Assembly (NCBI GenBank): GCA_018652955.1
Contig: JABIBA010000009.1
Coordinates: 62,001 to 126,000, forward strand
Origin: Candidatus Peribacter sp.
GTDB taxonomy: Bacteria; Patescibacteriota; Gracilibacteria; Peribacterales; Peribacteraceae
DNA length: 64,000 nucleotides
Reading direction: 5' to 3'
This document shows, in pieces, positions 23,937 through 33,176 of this stretch (positions are counted from its first letter, which is position 1; each line of letters starts with the position of its first letter). The translations under genes were made by a program, and so were the position numbers. The notes beneath the pieces are model-generated. The model had not been told where the DNA came from. It saw only the letters and a list, made by a program, of their open reading frames with translations, and made no database searches.

Positions 23937-26588
23937 ATGAAGAAAGCTCCGTCTGAATCTCAGGGTCCTATCGCTGCTGCTGCTGGAGTAGCAGGAAGGC
24001 CTCATATAACTGGTTCGGCTACGCAATCGCTAGCTACGCGTGATACCACTCCTACTGGAGAGAGAGCTTTTATTGATGACACTGTAACTACTGGGATATA
24101 CGTACACAGAGAGCAAATTGTTGCTCGTCTGCATGAGGTTGGGCTTTTAAAGCATCCTCAAGTAGTGGCTGCTATAGCTTCTGTTGAAGCAAAGGAAGCA
24201 TCCGGCGAACTTAACGGAGAATTGCAGAAGCCAGAAGGTTTTGCACGAGCAGTATTCTTAGAGCTTACAGGTTCAAAGGCTGCAGCAAATACTGTTGTAA
24301 CACAGCTTATCCATGATCCAGATGTTACCGAATATCCGTTTGGAGATAAGGGGGTAATTGTCGATCGGCATTACGGGAAAGGAGGAATGGCAGAAATTCT
24401 TGCAGTGTATTTCTATGGCGACCCTGATACAGGAAGTTACAAGGGGGTAGCAGCTGTAAAGGCTGCTAATGCCACAGATGTATCCAAAACCAAAGACCGT
24501 TTTGGTGTCGAAATGAAGCTAATGGCAAAGCACTCAAATGGAAATGAAAAAGGAAAAAGAGGGTACAGAACTATTTTTGCTGAGTACTATAAAGAAACAG
24601 GAGTGATACCTCTTATAAATCCTGATAGTACAACTATTGAAGAAAGGGATTATTATGCGATGGAGCTCTTGAAAGGACACTCATTGCAAGATGTTCTCGA
24701 TGAAATACTTGAAGATGATGGTTTGCCCCTAGATCCACAGGTTGCGATAGACCTTTTGGTTACACTTCTTGTAAAGCTTAAAAACTTTAAAGGAGAAATG
24801 CACAGAGATATTAAGCCAGATAATATATTTGTCTTAGATGATGGTACCGTTCGTTTTCTTGATTGCGGACTTTCTCTCGAAGAGAGTAGTGAGAATGTAA
24901 CAAGAATGACACAGACGACTGATGGCGCAATGGGAACACTAAGCTACATGGCTCCAGAACAGTTGGGTGGAGGAGGGAAGGGTGGAAAAATATTTGCATC
25001 AGATGTGTACTCTCTCGCAGCTTCCATCTATGAGCTTGTCACACGAGCGCTTCCTGTAGAAGGCGAAGGTGCTGTGGACTTTTACATGGCTCATGATAAA
25101 GGCCAAAAGCCATCGTTTATAGTGAATTCAAAAGTCAGTCACGCAAACCTTCCAGAACCAGTAGAAGGTGTAGAGCCAGAGCCATTGTTGCTAGATAATC
25201 TCAACCCAGCCCTTGCGGGAGCACTTCGTCAGATGCTTAATTTTAACCCAGAAGAGCGACTTGTTCCTGGTACAGATGCAGATCGATTCTTGAGAGATGA
25301 TCCTCGATACAAAGATGGGAGACAGGATTTCCATATGACTGACAAGGAAGCAAAGGCCCAGCTTGAAAAATGGATTGATGAACTTCTTCCTGCTTCTTCA
25401 TTTACGGTAGATGATATTGAAGATGGGAACCCAAGCATCTTCCAGTCAGCAGTATTACCTGAAAACAAGGAGCTCACTCCTGGGTTACAGCTAGGGTCTG
25501 ATCTTACGCGACACGAAATGTACGGCATCTTAACGGGGCCAAGTTTGGCAACTCTCAAGGAGCTAGAGAAGTTTGAAGCAGAGAAGCTTGAAGCAGAGAA
25601 GCTTGAGGCAGAGCAATTGGCACAGAAAGTAGCTGTAGAAAAATCAGCGTACAGAAAAAAGGTTGCTGGTTGGACCGCTGGTATTACTGCAGGAGTTGCA
25701 CTTTCTGTTGGAGCTTTGATGTATGGACTCAGCGGAAAGAAGTCTACAGACAATGTAGGCCCAGATACTCCTATTGGTGGACAAATTGATCCATCTAATA
25801 CTGGTTCAGCTGAACATGTTGTAAAAGCCACTCCTCCAATTGACAACACCCCAGCAGAATTTAGAGATTATCCTGGTAATGAGAAGTTAGTATTTATTCC
25901 AGGATTTAGAGGATGGAGCATGGTAGAAGTTGGAAATGATTGCCTCCTTTTTTACCAAGAAGAATTTGAGGCAAAAATAGATAAAAAATGGGCTGAAGGA
26001 ATCGAATCTGATGGTGTATTGAAATCTATAAAATTTAATCAATATCATGGCGATTCAGATGCTGGCTTATGGCAACCAAGTAATAATGGTGCAGATGTAA
26101 CATTTGAAGGCTCTAATGGTACTTCAGGGTTCCGTTCGTTCATTGGTAGTTCTGAAAAGTATAGAACGGAGATAGGAAGTGAAGCAGATGGATCTAATAA
26201 GGAAACATACATGAATGGCGTGCGTATTGGTGACTATGTACTCTGTATTGTGGATGGAGAATCTGAGTCGACTCTGTATTACATTGGAAGAGATAAAAAA
26301 GATGTATCAAAAGTATTTCTAAATGCAAAAGAATGCGAGAAGTACTTGAGTACAATAGAACATGAGGGCAAATCACTTTATGAAGCTTTCAATAATCTTC
26401 ATTTTGAAGTTGCTGCAGGCGAAAGGGATGAGAATAATATAAAAAAGCCGGGATATAATGTTCTTGGCCACCGTATTCTTAAGGGAACTGAGAAAGAGGA
26501 AGCTAATAAGGCTTTGTCAGGCAGTATTCAACAGTACTTCATGTCTAAAGAGAGCCCTGGTAGTCAGGCTATAGCCGAGCGTCAATAA
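23937..26588 (+). CDS. transmembrane Ser/Thr protein kinase (PknB-like) with unknown ectodomain
   Basis: An 883-residue eukaryotic-like kinase. An N-terminal region of about 140 residues precedes the kinase domain. Gly-loop YGKGGMAEI starts at 146, Lys175 lies in AAVKAAN, and the catalytic loop HRDIKPDN is at 289-296. The metal motif reads DCG (309-311) instead of DFG, and GTLSYMAPEQL is the activation segment end. A charged linker (KLEAEKLEAE) precedes one membrane helix near 577-600, and the last 240 residues are predicted outside, with no PASTA repeats and no family I recognise. ATG 23937 is chosen because the promoter lies inside the longer frame. The 3' end overlaps the convergent hydrolase by 20 bp. 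Confidence 0.88.
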   Translation: MKKAPSESQGPIAAAAGVAGRPHITGSATQSLATRDTTPTGERAFIDDTVTTGIYVHREQIVARLHEVGLLKHPQVVAAIASVEAKEASGELNGELQKPEGFARAVFLELTGSKAAANTVVTQLIHDPDVTEYPFGDKGVIVDRHYGKGGMAEILAVYFYGDPDTGSYKGVAAVKAANATDVSKTKDRFGVEMKLMAKHSNGNEKGKRGYRTIFAEYYKETGVIPLINPDSTTIEERDYYAMELLKGHSLQDVLDEILEDDGLPLDPQVAIDLLVTLLVKLKNFKGEMHRDIKPDNIFVLDDGTVRFLDCGLSLEESSENVTRMTQTTDGAMGTLSYMAPEQLGGGGKGGKIFASDVYSLAASIYELVTRALPVEGEGAVDFYMAHDKGQKPSFIVNSKVSHANLPEPVEGVEPEPLLLDNLNPALAGALRQMLNFNPEERLVPGTDADRFLRDDPRYKDGRQDFHMTDKEAKAQLEKWIDELLPASSFTVDDIEDGNPSIFQSAVLPENKELTPGLQLGSDLTRHEMYGILTGPSLATLKELEKFEAEKLEAEKLEAEQLAQKVAVEKSAYRKKVAGWTAGITAGVALSVGALMYGLSGKKSTDNVGPDTPIGGQIDPSNTGSAEHVVKATPPIDNTPAEFRDYPGNEKLVFIPGFRGWSMVEVGNDCLLFYQEEFEAKIDKKWAEGIESDGVLKSIKFNQYHGDSDAGLWQPSNNGADVTFEGSNGTSGFRSFIGSSEKYRTEIGSEADGSNKETYMNGVRIGDYVLCIVDGESESTLYYIGRDKKDVSKVFLNAKECEKYLSTIEHEGKSLYEAFNNLHFEVAAGERDENNIKKPGYNVLGHRILKGTEKEEANKALSGSIQQYFMSKESPGSQAIAERQ

Positions 26589-27300
26589 CATCTGCGATCG
26601 CAGCTGCACGATCTCTATGTACTCTGTGATGTATTCCTTTATAGGAATGAAGGGTAGCATTTGGAATTTCTGCCTCCATAATTTTGGCATCCCCGTAGGG
26701 AGTCATACCATCATCCGTACCCCAGAAAAGATCTGTTGGAACCGTAATTTCTTTCAGGAGCGGACGTAAATTTTCACGGGTAAAATTGATCATGGTTTTG
26801 CGCATGACTTCCGATGCCTTTTCGTAGTCATGGACTCGCACTAGCTTGTAGAGCAATTTCTTTCCTAGGGGTTCCAGCCGCTTAAATCCTGGAATGGAAA
26901 ATAACACCTTTCCACCTTTCGCAAGTATCAAACCGATGACGCGTTTTGTATGCCGAGGATGATGAATGCCAGCAGCAGCACAGAGGAAAAGATGATCAGG
27001 TAGAGCAAGACCTGCATCCTGCAGTCTTCCTGTTACCATTTTGATTGCTATGCGCCCTCCAGCTGAATGTCCTAGTAGTAGATAATTAGATTCGATCCCG
27101 TTGTCCTTCATATGCTTAATGACCCAATTGGCATAGTCATCATTAGTTTTTGGTTTATTTGGTTCTGGCTCATCGCCAAATCCTGGGAGATCAGGTGCTA
27201 CTATTTTGATGTCCGAATCTTTCAGTGCAGTGCGCAACTCTGTAAACGATTCTGTAGAGCCGCCCCATCCATGGAGACAAATAAGAGTGTACTTGCTCAT
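26569..27300 (-). CDS. alpha/beta hydrolase
   Basis: A 243-residue alpha/beta-hydrolase fold enzyme. The oxyanion-hole segment is CLHGWGGS, the nucleophile elbow GHSAGG carries the Ser, the acid is in WGTDDGMTPYG, and the catalytic His is in KGIHHRVHRD. It is cytoplasmic with no signal peptide. It starts by TAATG overlap with the PH-domain gene, so they are co-translated. The substrate is unknown. Confidence 0.85.
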   Translation of the reverse strand: MSKYTLICLHGWGGSTESFTELRTALKDSDIKIVAPDLPGFGDEPEPNKPKTNDDYANWVIKHMKDNGIESNYLLLGHSAGGRIAIKMVTGRLQDAGLALPDHLFLCAAAGIHHPRHTKRVIGLILAKGGKVLFSIPGFKRLEPLGKKLLYKLVRVHDYEKASEVMRKTMINFTRENLRPLLKEITVPTDLFWGTDDGMTPYGDAKIMEAEIPNATLHSYKGIHHRVHRDRAAAIADVIDARL

Positions 27301-27839
27301 TATTTTAGTCGGAGAAGTTTATTAATTTCACCTGCTACACGGTTTGGGTGGGGGACTTGGTCGATAATGGCATTAATATCTGAAGTGTCTGTGCCTCCAG
27401 TGTCGAGCCACAGGTTTCCGTAGCCGAGAACGGTTTGGAAAATTCCATGCTTTCTGGCTTCTACTCCTTGTATCTTATCGAGTGGAATTTGTCGCATCTC
27501 ATCGACAGAGAACAATGCTTCTTTTATCCAGATGATACGCTTGGAAGTAATGATAATATCTTCCATGGCTTCGCTCAGAAGCTTATGGAAGAACCAGTGT
27601 AGTGAAAGATAGGTTAGTATCATTCCAAGAAATAGTAAGATCTGTGATAGGAGAGGTACAGAGCTGGACGTCAATGCAGCCGCAATAAGCATTGCACTGC
27701 TTGCCGCTATGACAATGCTAAACGCACAGGTTGGAGCAACGTACTTAATCCAGTGTGTGGAAAAGGCTCGCACCATTTCTTCATCCACTGGAGAGTGAAA
27801 ACTTCCTGCCGGGCTGTGGAAATTTTCCTCCATGCTCAT
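27300..27839 (-). CDS. bacterial PH-domain membrane protein (YdbS/DUF304-like)
   Basis: A 179-residue protein. Two membrane helices (about residues 38-60 and 68-88) are followed by a bacterial PH domain with the usual DIIITSKRIIWIKEALFS and IPLDKIQGVEARKHGI motifs. Middle gene of a three-gene set; its ATG overlaps the upstream TGA (ATGA). Confidence 0.75.
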   Translation of the reverse strand: MSMEENFHSPAGSFHSPVDEEMVRAFSTHWIKYVAPTCAFSIVIAASSAMLIAAALTSSSVPLLSQILLFLGMILTYLSLHWFFHKLLSEAMEDIIITSKRIIWIKEALFSVDEMRQIPLDKIQGVEARKHGIFQTVLGYGNLWLDTGGTDTSDINAIIDQVPHPNRVAGEINKLLRLK

Positions 27840-28075
27840 GTGAGTGCAGGGGTGAGAAAGAAGATAATAGACGAGCTAATTGCAACAATAAGAATACAGA
27901 TGACATACAGCCAAATAATAATTGTACTCTGGAGCGTACAACTGGGCTTAACTCCAGGTTCGATTGTGTGGACGAGGTTTTCGTGTTTGTGAGAAATGCG
28001 CTTGTATTCATGGACGAATATCAGCATCACAATGAGTGAGAGGAGCTGAATGCCGATAAAGGCAAAGTTAACCAT
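27836..28075 (-). CDS. small two-helix membrane protein
   Basis: A 79-residue protein with two membrane helices (IGIQLLSLIVMLIFVHEY and IIIWLYVICILIVAISSS). I chose MVNFAFIG (28075) because TATAGT ends exactly 6 nt before it. The longer frame from 28093 would start inside the promoter. First gene of the hydrolase operon. No family recognised. Confidence 0.65.
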   Translation of the reverse strand: MVNFAFIGIQLLSLIVMLIFVHEYKRISHKHENLVHTIEPGVKPSCTLQSTIIIWLYVICILIVAISSSIIFFLTPALT

Positions 28076-28081
28076 AGAGAT

Positions 28082-28087
28082 ACTATA
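28082..28087 (-). promoter_or_regulatory. -10 box of a leaderless promoter (small membrane protein operon)
   Basis: TATAGT on the minus strand ends 6 nt before the ATG at 28075. Confidence 0.5.
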
Positions 28088-28131
28088 CCGCATTTCTTAC
28101 TCCATTTAGTGTAATTCTCCCTAGATTTCCC

Positions 28132-28137
28132 TATGAT
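28132..28137 (+). promoter_or_regulatory. -10 box of a leaderless promoter (ppa)
   Basis: TATGAT ends 7 nt before ATG 28145. Confidence 0.5.
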
Positions 28138-28144
28138 AGCGGCG

Positions 28145-28666
28145 ATGAATTTAAAGGATGATCTCTCAGCCGGCGAAAATCTTCCAGAGACATTTAATGT
28201 CGTTGTAGAGATCCCTAGTGGGTCTCAGAACAAGTATGAGTACGACGCAGAGCTTGGCACATTCAAGCTCGATCGTGTGCTCTTCTCCCCGATGCACTAC
28301 CCAGGAGATTACGGGTTTGTTCCTCAAACACTCTTTACGGATGGAGACCCTATGGACGCCCTTGTCCTCGTGACATTTCCAACGTTGCCTGGAATGGTAA
28401 TAGAAGTACGGACAATTGGTGTGCTTGAATTTGTGGATGACGGAGAAGAGGATCACAAGCTCCTTTGTGTTCCTGTAAATGATATTCGTTACAAAGAGAT
28501 GAAGAGCATGGACGATATTGCAGAGCCGTATCTCAATGAAATCTCTCACTTCTTTAAGGTCTACAAAGAACTTGAAGGAAAGACCGTAGAAGTAAAAGGA
28601 TGGCACGGATCAGACATAGCCAAGAAGATCCTGCTGGATTCTGTTGAAAGATATAAGCAAAAGTAG
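28145..28666 (+). CDS. ppa: inorganic pyrophosphatase (family I)
   Basis: A 173-residue soluble pyrophosphatase that hydrolyses PPi to drive biosynthesis. The signature is DGDPMDALVL, preceded by MHYPGDYGFVPQTL; NDIRYKEM and VKGWHGSDIAKK are also conserved. ATG 28145 (MNLKDDL) is preferred over the ATG at 28133, which lies inside the TATGAT box. Convergent with tRNA-Met. Confidence 0.95.
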   Translation: MNLKDDLSAGENLPETFNVVVEIPSGSQNKYEYDAELGTFKLDRVLFSPMHYPGDYGFVPQTLFTDGDPMDALVLVTFPTLPGMVIEVRTIGVLEFVDDGEEDHKLLCVPVNDIRYKEMKSMDDIAEPYLNEISHFFKVYKELEGKTVEVKGWHGSDIAKKILLDSVERYKQK

Positions 28667-28684
28667 GCGTAAGAATTTTTAGAG

Positions 28685-28761
28685 TGGTGCCACGGGACAG
28701 AATTGAACTGTCGACCTCGGGCTTATGAGTCCCGCGCTCTAACCAACTGAGCTACCGTGGC
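28685..28761 (-). tRNA. tRNA-Met (anticodon CAT; elongator type, Ile2 not excluded)
   Basis: Acceptor GCCACGG pairs with CCGTGGC, the anticodon loop is CTCATAA, the T arm is GACAG-TTCAATT-CTGTC, and discriminator A and CCA are encoded. The anticodon stem has an A-G mismatch next to the loop. An acceptor first pair G-C argues against the initiator. A lysidine-modified Ile2 has the same anticodon and cannot be ruled out. Confidence 0.85.
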
Positions 28762-28810
28762 ATTTAGGTTATTAAGGTAATTATGCAGTAAATCTGCATG
28801 GGGTTGAAGT

Positions 28811-29536
28811 CTAAACCAAAGAAATAATTCCAATTCCGACGATCATCATAGATAGCTGAATAGCAGCACCTTTGAGACGTGTGTCTTTGTGGAGTTCTGG
28901 AATGAGGTCAGATCCTGCAATATACAAGAAATTTCCAGCTGCAAGTGGCAAGAGAATCATTTCTATGTTTGCAATTGATTGTGCAAGTACAAGAACTAAT
29001 AGTACTCCGAAGAATGCAGTAAGAGCTGAAAAGAAGTTGAAGAGCAGAGCCTTGCCCTTAGACATTCCGCTGTGAATGAGGACAGCAAAGTCTCCGAGTT
29101 CTTGAGGGATTTCATGGAGAAGTACTGCGATAGTTGTAGAGATTCCTACAGGAATAGATACGAGGTAGGCGGTAGCAATCAAAATACCATCAAGGACGTT
29201 GTGGACCGCATCTCCTATAATGACCAGAGGTCCAACAGGGTGGATATGTGTTGCGCATTCTAAATCGTGACAGTGACGCCAGTGAATAAATTTTTCGATA
29301 ATAAAGGAAGCAAGAATACCAACGAGCACCCAAATAAGATTTTCTGGACGTTCTTCTACGAACTCAGGAATGAGATGTAAAAATACGTTTCCCAGTAGTG
29401 CACCAGTAGAAAAGGATACGAGAACCATGAGCATCTTTTTCAAAAGAGCTGTCTTGAAAGATAAGAAGAATACTCCGATAAGAGAAGTAAGGCTTATGAG
29501 GAATACGCTGAGAAGCGTGTATTGGAGAGAGGTCAT
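28811..29536 (-). CDS. ZIP-family metal transporter
   Basis: A 241-residue protein with about eight membrane helices. ZIP hallmarks are HNVLDGILIATAYL in helix IV and HEIPQELGDFAVL in helix V, which carry the metal-binding His and Glu. The His/Asp-rich loop (HWRHCHDLECATHIHPVG) is the usual cytosolic metal-sensing loop. It imports Zn2+ or another divalent metal. TAGAAT is 9 nt before the ATG. Near other metal-linked genes (His-rich lipoprotein, CaCA antiporter). Confidence 0.88.
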   Translation of the reverse strand: MTSLQYTLLSVFLISLTSLIGVFFLSFKTALLKKMLMVLVSFSTGALLGNVFLHLIPEFVEERPENLIWVLVGILASFIIEKFIHWRHCHDLECATHIHPVGPLVIIGDAVHNVLDGILIATAYLVSIPVGISTTIAVLLHEIPQELGDFAVLIHSGMSKGKALLFNFFSALTAFFGVLLVLVLAQSIANIEMILLPLAAGNFLYIAGSDLIPELHKDTRLKGAAIQLSMMIVGIGIISLV

Positions 29537-29548
29537 AGTTGCGACATT

Positions 29549-30637
29549 CTACTGTGAAAGCCTCCAGACAATCCAGACAACATCCTTTCTTTTCATACCT
29601 TCTGCAGGGTCGAGATCCTCGAAGAGGATATTGTTGATAGAAGCATGATCGATGAATTCTTGATACCACGGGCCATTTGAGGCATTTGTGGCTATATTGA
29701 GGGCTTTATAGGCCATTTTTAGCGCCTCAGCAGTATTCACAGTTTGCTCTGGGCGGAAGGTGCCATCTGGGTATCCTTCGACAATTCCAGCTCGCTTCCC
29801 AAGGGAGATATAGGGTGCATACCAGGCGGCTGAGTCGACATCGGAGAAATTGAGAGGGTCTGATTCTGGGATATCAGAGCCGAGGTCTTCTAAAATAATC
29901 TTAAGAAACTCCGCTCTGTTTACAGTGCGATCTGGCTGAAATGTCCCATCGGGATATCCTCCGATGACACCAGTGCTCTTGGCCCAAGCAATAGCCTCTG
30001 CATAAGGATGAGTATCTGACACATCTGCAAAGAGACTAGGGGTTGGGTTAGGGTTTGAGGTAGGCGGTGTGATTTTTACAGAATCCAGGAAGTCTTCGTA
30101 GAAGAAATGATCAGTTTCGAAATATTCTTCGTTGCGGGCTCGGTATCCAATTGAGTATGTAAACGTACCGACAGAAATCCATGTCTCCTCTCGTTGACCA
30201 GTCATTGTACTAAACCGAGCATTCCAAGCGTTGTAGCCTGCGACTTCTACTTCTTGTGTGTTACCCCAATAGAATTCTCGAAAACGCGATGGTGTGTTTT
30301 CGCGTGCAAATGTTTCGAGTTCAGTAGTTGAAAGTTGAGTTCCTGTATCCCATACATCGACTATGAGTTCGAGGAGGTAGTTCTTCCTCTGGCCGAGTGT
30401 ATTGTCGTGCGGAAGAAGGCGTGCGTTTGCCCCACTAATTATTGGGTCTTTCCAAGACTCTGGGTAGGTAGTACGAATTCCATATTCTTCCCAAGAGAAA
30501 AATTGATTTCGCCAGCCTGCATCACTGTTGCTGCCAGTAGCTTCTGCACTCTCTCGAATAGAACGAAATGAGGGGCGCGCCAAAGCAGTATCTGAAAAGA
30601 AGAGAAGAAGAGCGAATAATAAGAGCGCATGTCGCAT
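29549..30637 (-). CDS. secreted SLH-domain surface protein
   Basis: A 362-residue protein with a signal peptide (HALLLFALLLFFSDTALA). The middle (about 45-200) is an unassigned beta-rich domain (EEYGIRTTYPESWKD, GYNAWNARFST), loosely PsbP-like. The C-terminal half has two clear SLH motifs (GYPDGTFQPDRTVNRAEFLK, GYPDGTFRPEQTVNTAEALK) and a degenerate third. It should be anchored to wall polymer. The longer frame upstream is disregarded because TATACT sits 9 nt before ATG 30637. Confidence 0.82.
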   Translation of the reverse strand: MRHALLLFALLLFFSDTALARPSFRSIRESAEATGSNSDAGWRNQFFSWEEYGIRTTYPESWKDPIISGANARLLPHDNTLGQRKNYLLELIVDVWDTGTQLSTTELETFARENTPSRFREFYWGNTQEVEVAGYNAWNARFSTMTGQREETWISVGTFTYSIGYRARNEEYFETDHFFYEDFLDSVKITPPTSNPNPTPSLFADVSDTHPYAEAIAWAKSTGVIGGYPDGTFQPDRTVNRAEFLKIILEDLGSDIPESDPLNFSDVDSAAWYAPYISLGKRAGIVEGYPDGTFRPEQTVNTAEALKMAYKALNIATNASNGPWYQEFIDHASINNILFEDLDPAEGMKRKDVVWIVWRLSQ

Positions 30638-30727
30638 AGTTTTTTTAGTATAGCATTCAACTTTGACGTTGCACCACTTATGCATTCTGACGTACTATCT
30701 AGACGAATTTCTTTTCCCACGATTATT

Positions 30728-31051
30728 ATGAAAAAATTTATCGCACTTATTGGCTCATTCGCCCTTCTTTCCGCTTGCTCGTTTACGATAACTACAGAGA
30801 TGAACGACGATAAGCCTGATGACACTGTACCTGCTGAAGAAGTAGTCGAAGAGGGTGAAAGCCCTACAGAAGAGGTACCTACAGAAGAGGCACCTGAAGA
30901 AGAAGCTCCTACAGAAGAAGATGACGGAACTGTAGATGGTGCTACAAACGAAGATTCTGGTGGAGACGGAAATAACGCTACAGGTGGAGAAGCTGCATCA
31001 AGTGAAGAAGCAGCAAGTGAAGAGGCTTCTTCCGAGGCAGCAGCTGAGTAA
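30728..31051 (+). CDS. acidic lipoprotein
   Basis: A 107-residue lipoprotein (signal peptide with lipobox LLSAC). The mature part is almost entirely low-complexity Glu/Ala/Pro/Thr/Ser (PTEEVPTEEAPEEEAPTEED, then ASSEEAASEEASSEAAA) and strongly acidic, probably an extended surface tether or metal buffer. Its stop overlaps the next ATG (TAATG), so the two are translated together. A TACTAT box lies 19 nt before the start. Confidence 0.75.
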   Translation: MKKFIALIGSFALLSACSFTITTEMNDDKPDDTVPAEEVVEEGESPTEEVPTEEAPEEEAPTEEDDGTVDGATNEDSGGDGNNATGGEAASSEEAASEEASSEAAAE

Positions 31052-31611
31052 TGCGTACATCGCTTTTAATTCTGGCCCCCGTACTGCTTCTGACAGCTTG
31101 TGAGAGGCAGTATGAACAGAATCCAGACCCCAATCATACCCATGCGGACTTTGCAGTATGGGTAGAAGGGGAGAAGGTAGAGTTTAGTGACGCTAAGTAT
31201 ATGTCTGGTGTTTCTTGGGACGACAAGACGCATGACGAGGTGCATGAGTATCTCGATGAGTATCTACACCTTCACGATGAAGTTGGGCATGTGCTTCACC
31301 GGCACAAGCCAGGGCTTACGTTGGAGGCATTCTTCGATTCACTAGATTATTCATTTGCTACACAGTACACATGGCGCATGTTTGTAAACGAAGAGGAGAT
31401 GGAATTTGATCTACAGTATATTTTTAAAGATATGGATGCAGTATTACTGACAACATCAGCAGGAAGTGCACAGGTGCTTTTTGAAGTAGAGCAGCTAACG
31501 GATGATGCTTGTCGTTACAGTAAAACCTGTCCATGGAGAGGGGATCCTCCAGCAGAAAACTGTATCGCAGATCCAGCTGTTCCGTGTGTCGTTCCGCTAG
31601 AAGATCTTTAG
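31051..31611 (+). CDS. His-rich lipoprotein
   Basis: A 186-residue lipoprotein (lipobox LLTAC). The mature protein starts with NHTHADFAVWVEGEKV and then a His/Asp/Glu-rich helix (HDEVHEYLDEYLHLHDEVGH, followed by VLHRHKPG), which should bind divalent metal. The C-terminus has four Cys (CRYSKTC, ENC, PC). No named family is certain. Coupled to the acidic lipoprotein; convergent with, and overlapping by 4 bp, the CaCA antiporter. Confidence 0.75.
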   Translation: MRTSLLILAPVLLLTACERQYEQNPDPNHTHADFAVWVEGEKVEFSDAKYMSGVSWDDKTHDEVHEYLDEYLHLHDEVGHVLHRHKPGLTLEAFFDSLDYSFATQYTWRMFVNEEEMEFDLQYIFKDMDAVLLTTSAGSAQVLFEVEQLTDDACRYSKTCPWRGDPPAENCIADPAVPCVVPLEDL

Positions 31612-32624
31612 CTCACAACGAGGAAGAGATCTCTGTAGACAATGTAACTAATATAGAAAATGTAACCTGCAAGGAGTACACCTCCTTCGAATTTATTGAG
31701 GATGTAGTCTCGTTCCTGTCTCCACCAAAGAAGTATTCTGCGGTGGAATCCACCGTTGTGAATAAGAAAGAAGAGAAGTGCGGTGCACGCTACAACGACA
31801 AGGAGATCTACGTTAAGCGCAGGCTGGAATGGAAGCGGCTTAATGGCGGCAGAAATACCAAGGATCCAGAAGATATTGAAAATGTTTGATCCGACAATGT
31901 TTCCGATGGCGATGTCTGCTTTTCCTTTACGGGCTGCGACGATAGATGCGGCAAGTTCTGGGAGTGATGTACCGAGAGCAACTACAGTAAGACCTATAAG
32001 CGCTTCGGAAAGTCCGAGCATTGAGGCTATTGCTTTTGCTCCTTCTACAGCGAGGTTACCTCCTACTCCAAGACAGAGAAGTCCAATCGCAAACAGCATC
32101 CAAGCTTTGCCAAGAGACATCTTTGGTTTTGTGTGGCCATTTTCATTTACACCATTATTGCGTATACCAAAGGTGTAATAGATGAAGATGATGAAGAACC
32201 CGAGGAATGCCATTCCATCACTTCTACTGAGTTCTGACTGAGCATAACCATCGACAATCATGTCGTTGGCCATAATAAGAAGCGTAATAGAGGCAAGAAG
32301 CATAAACGGAATCTCTTTGAGCACTGTTGATTTCTGCACAGCAAGTGGAGTGATAAGTGCTGTTACTCCCAAGATAAGCATAGTATTTGAGATGTTTGAT
32401 CCAACGATGTTACCAATAGCGATATCTGCACTCCCTTGGAAGGAGGCGATAATATTAACGATGAGCTCTGGTGCAGATGTTCCAAACGAAACAACCGTCA
32501 AACCAATCATTAGATCACTGAGTCCAAAACGTCTTGCAATAGATGATGCACCCTCTACAAGCCAGTCCGCACCCTTTATAAGCAGGATGAATCCTCCAAC
32601 GAGATAGATGAGGGGCATAAGCAT
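31608..32624 (-). CDS. calcium/sodium antiporter (CaCA family, YrbG-like)
   Basis: A 338-residue exchanger with about ten membrane helices in two inverted halves. Each half has the alpha-repeat: GTSAPELIVNIIAS..GNIVGSNISNT and GTSLPELAASIVAA..GNIVGSNIFNI. It exports Ca2+ (or another cation) in exchange for Na+ or H+. I chose MLMPLIYLVGG as the start (TATACA is 9 nt upstream); MPLIYLV two codons on is equally possible. Confidence 0.9.
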   Translation of the reverse strand: MLMPLIYLVGGFILLIKGADWLVEGASSIARRFGLSDLMIGLTVVSFGTSAPELIVNIIASFQGSADIAIGNIVGSNISNTMLILGVTALITPLAVQKSTVLKEIPFMLLASITLLIMANDMIVDGYAQSELSRSDGMAFLGFFIIFIYYTFGIRNNGVNENGHTKPKMSLGKAWMLFAIGLLCLGVGGNLAVEGAKAIASMLGLSEALIGLTVVALGTSLPELAASIVAARKGKADIAIGNIVGSNIFNIFWILGISAAIKPLPFQPALNVDLLVVVACTALLFFLIHNGGFHRRILLWWRQERDYILNKFEGGVLLAGYIFYISYIVYRDLFLVVS

Positions 32625-32707
32625 TAGGAGGAGTGTATAGGATAGTGAGTAAAAATTGCTAGTATTGCTGGATAGCACTACAACTAAAATGGTTTAATGC
32701 TCACACG

Positions 32708-33175
32708 ATGTCCGACCAGAAAGATCCAGCACAGGCACAAGATGACGAAGGCGACGAGCTCGCCAAGATTAAAGAGCTTGCAGCACGTGCACAGGCAGAC
32801 TTGCAAAATGCAAAAGCTCGCATGGAGAAAGAGGCTCAAGAAATCCGCGGATACGCTATGCAGGGGCTTATCGAAAAGCTTCTCCCTACTATTAGTAACT
32901 TCCAAAGAGCATTTGAGCATTTACCAGAAGATCTTGCAGATCACGATTGGATCAAGGGATTGCAGGCAACCGAGCAGCAGCTGATGTCAGACCTTACCGC
33001 TGTTGGGCTTAAGCAAATTGATTCACTCGGCAAACCGGTAGATCCACAGCAGCACGAAGTATTGCAGGCAGCTGCTGGAGAGAAAGACATCGTTGTAACC
33101 GTTATGGAAGAGGGATACATGCTCAACGAAAAAGTTATTCGACCTGCGAAAGTAGTTGTAGGAAACGGAGAGTAG
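32708..33175 (+). CDS. grpE: nucleotide exchange factor GrpE
   Basis: A 155-residue GrpE, the exchange factor for DnaK. It has an N-terminal coiled-coil (LAARAQADLQNAKARMEKE), the conserved LLPTISNFQRAFEHLP, and the C-terminal beta domain (HEVLQAAAGE, VTVMEEGYMLNEKVIRPAKVVVG). TTTAAT sits 9 nt before the ATG. No dnaK or dnaJ is in the window. Converges on murD with 1 nt between. Confidence 0.95.
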   Translation: MSDQKDPAQAQDDEGDELAKIKELAARAQADLQNAKARMEKEAQEIRGYAMQGLIEKLLPTISNFQRAFEHLPEDLADHDWIKGLQATEQQLMSDLTAVGLKQIDSLGKPVDPQQHEVLQAAAGEKDIVVTVMEEGYMLNEKVIRPAKVVVGNGE

Positions 33176-33176
33176 A

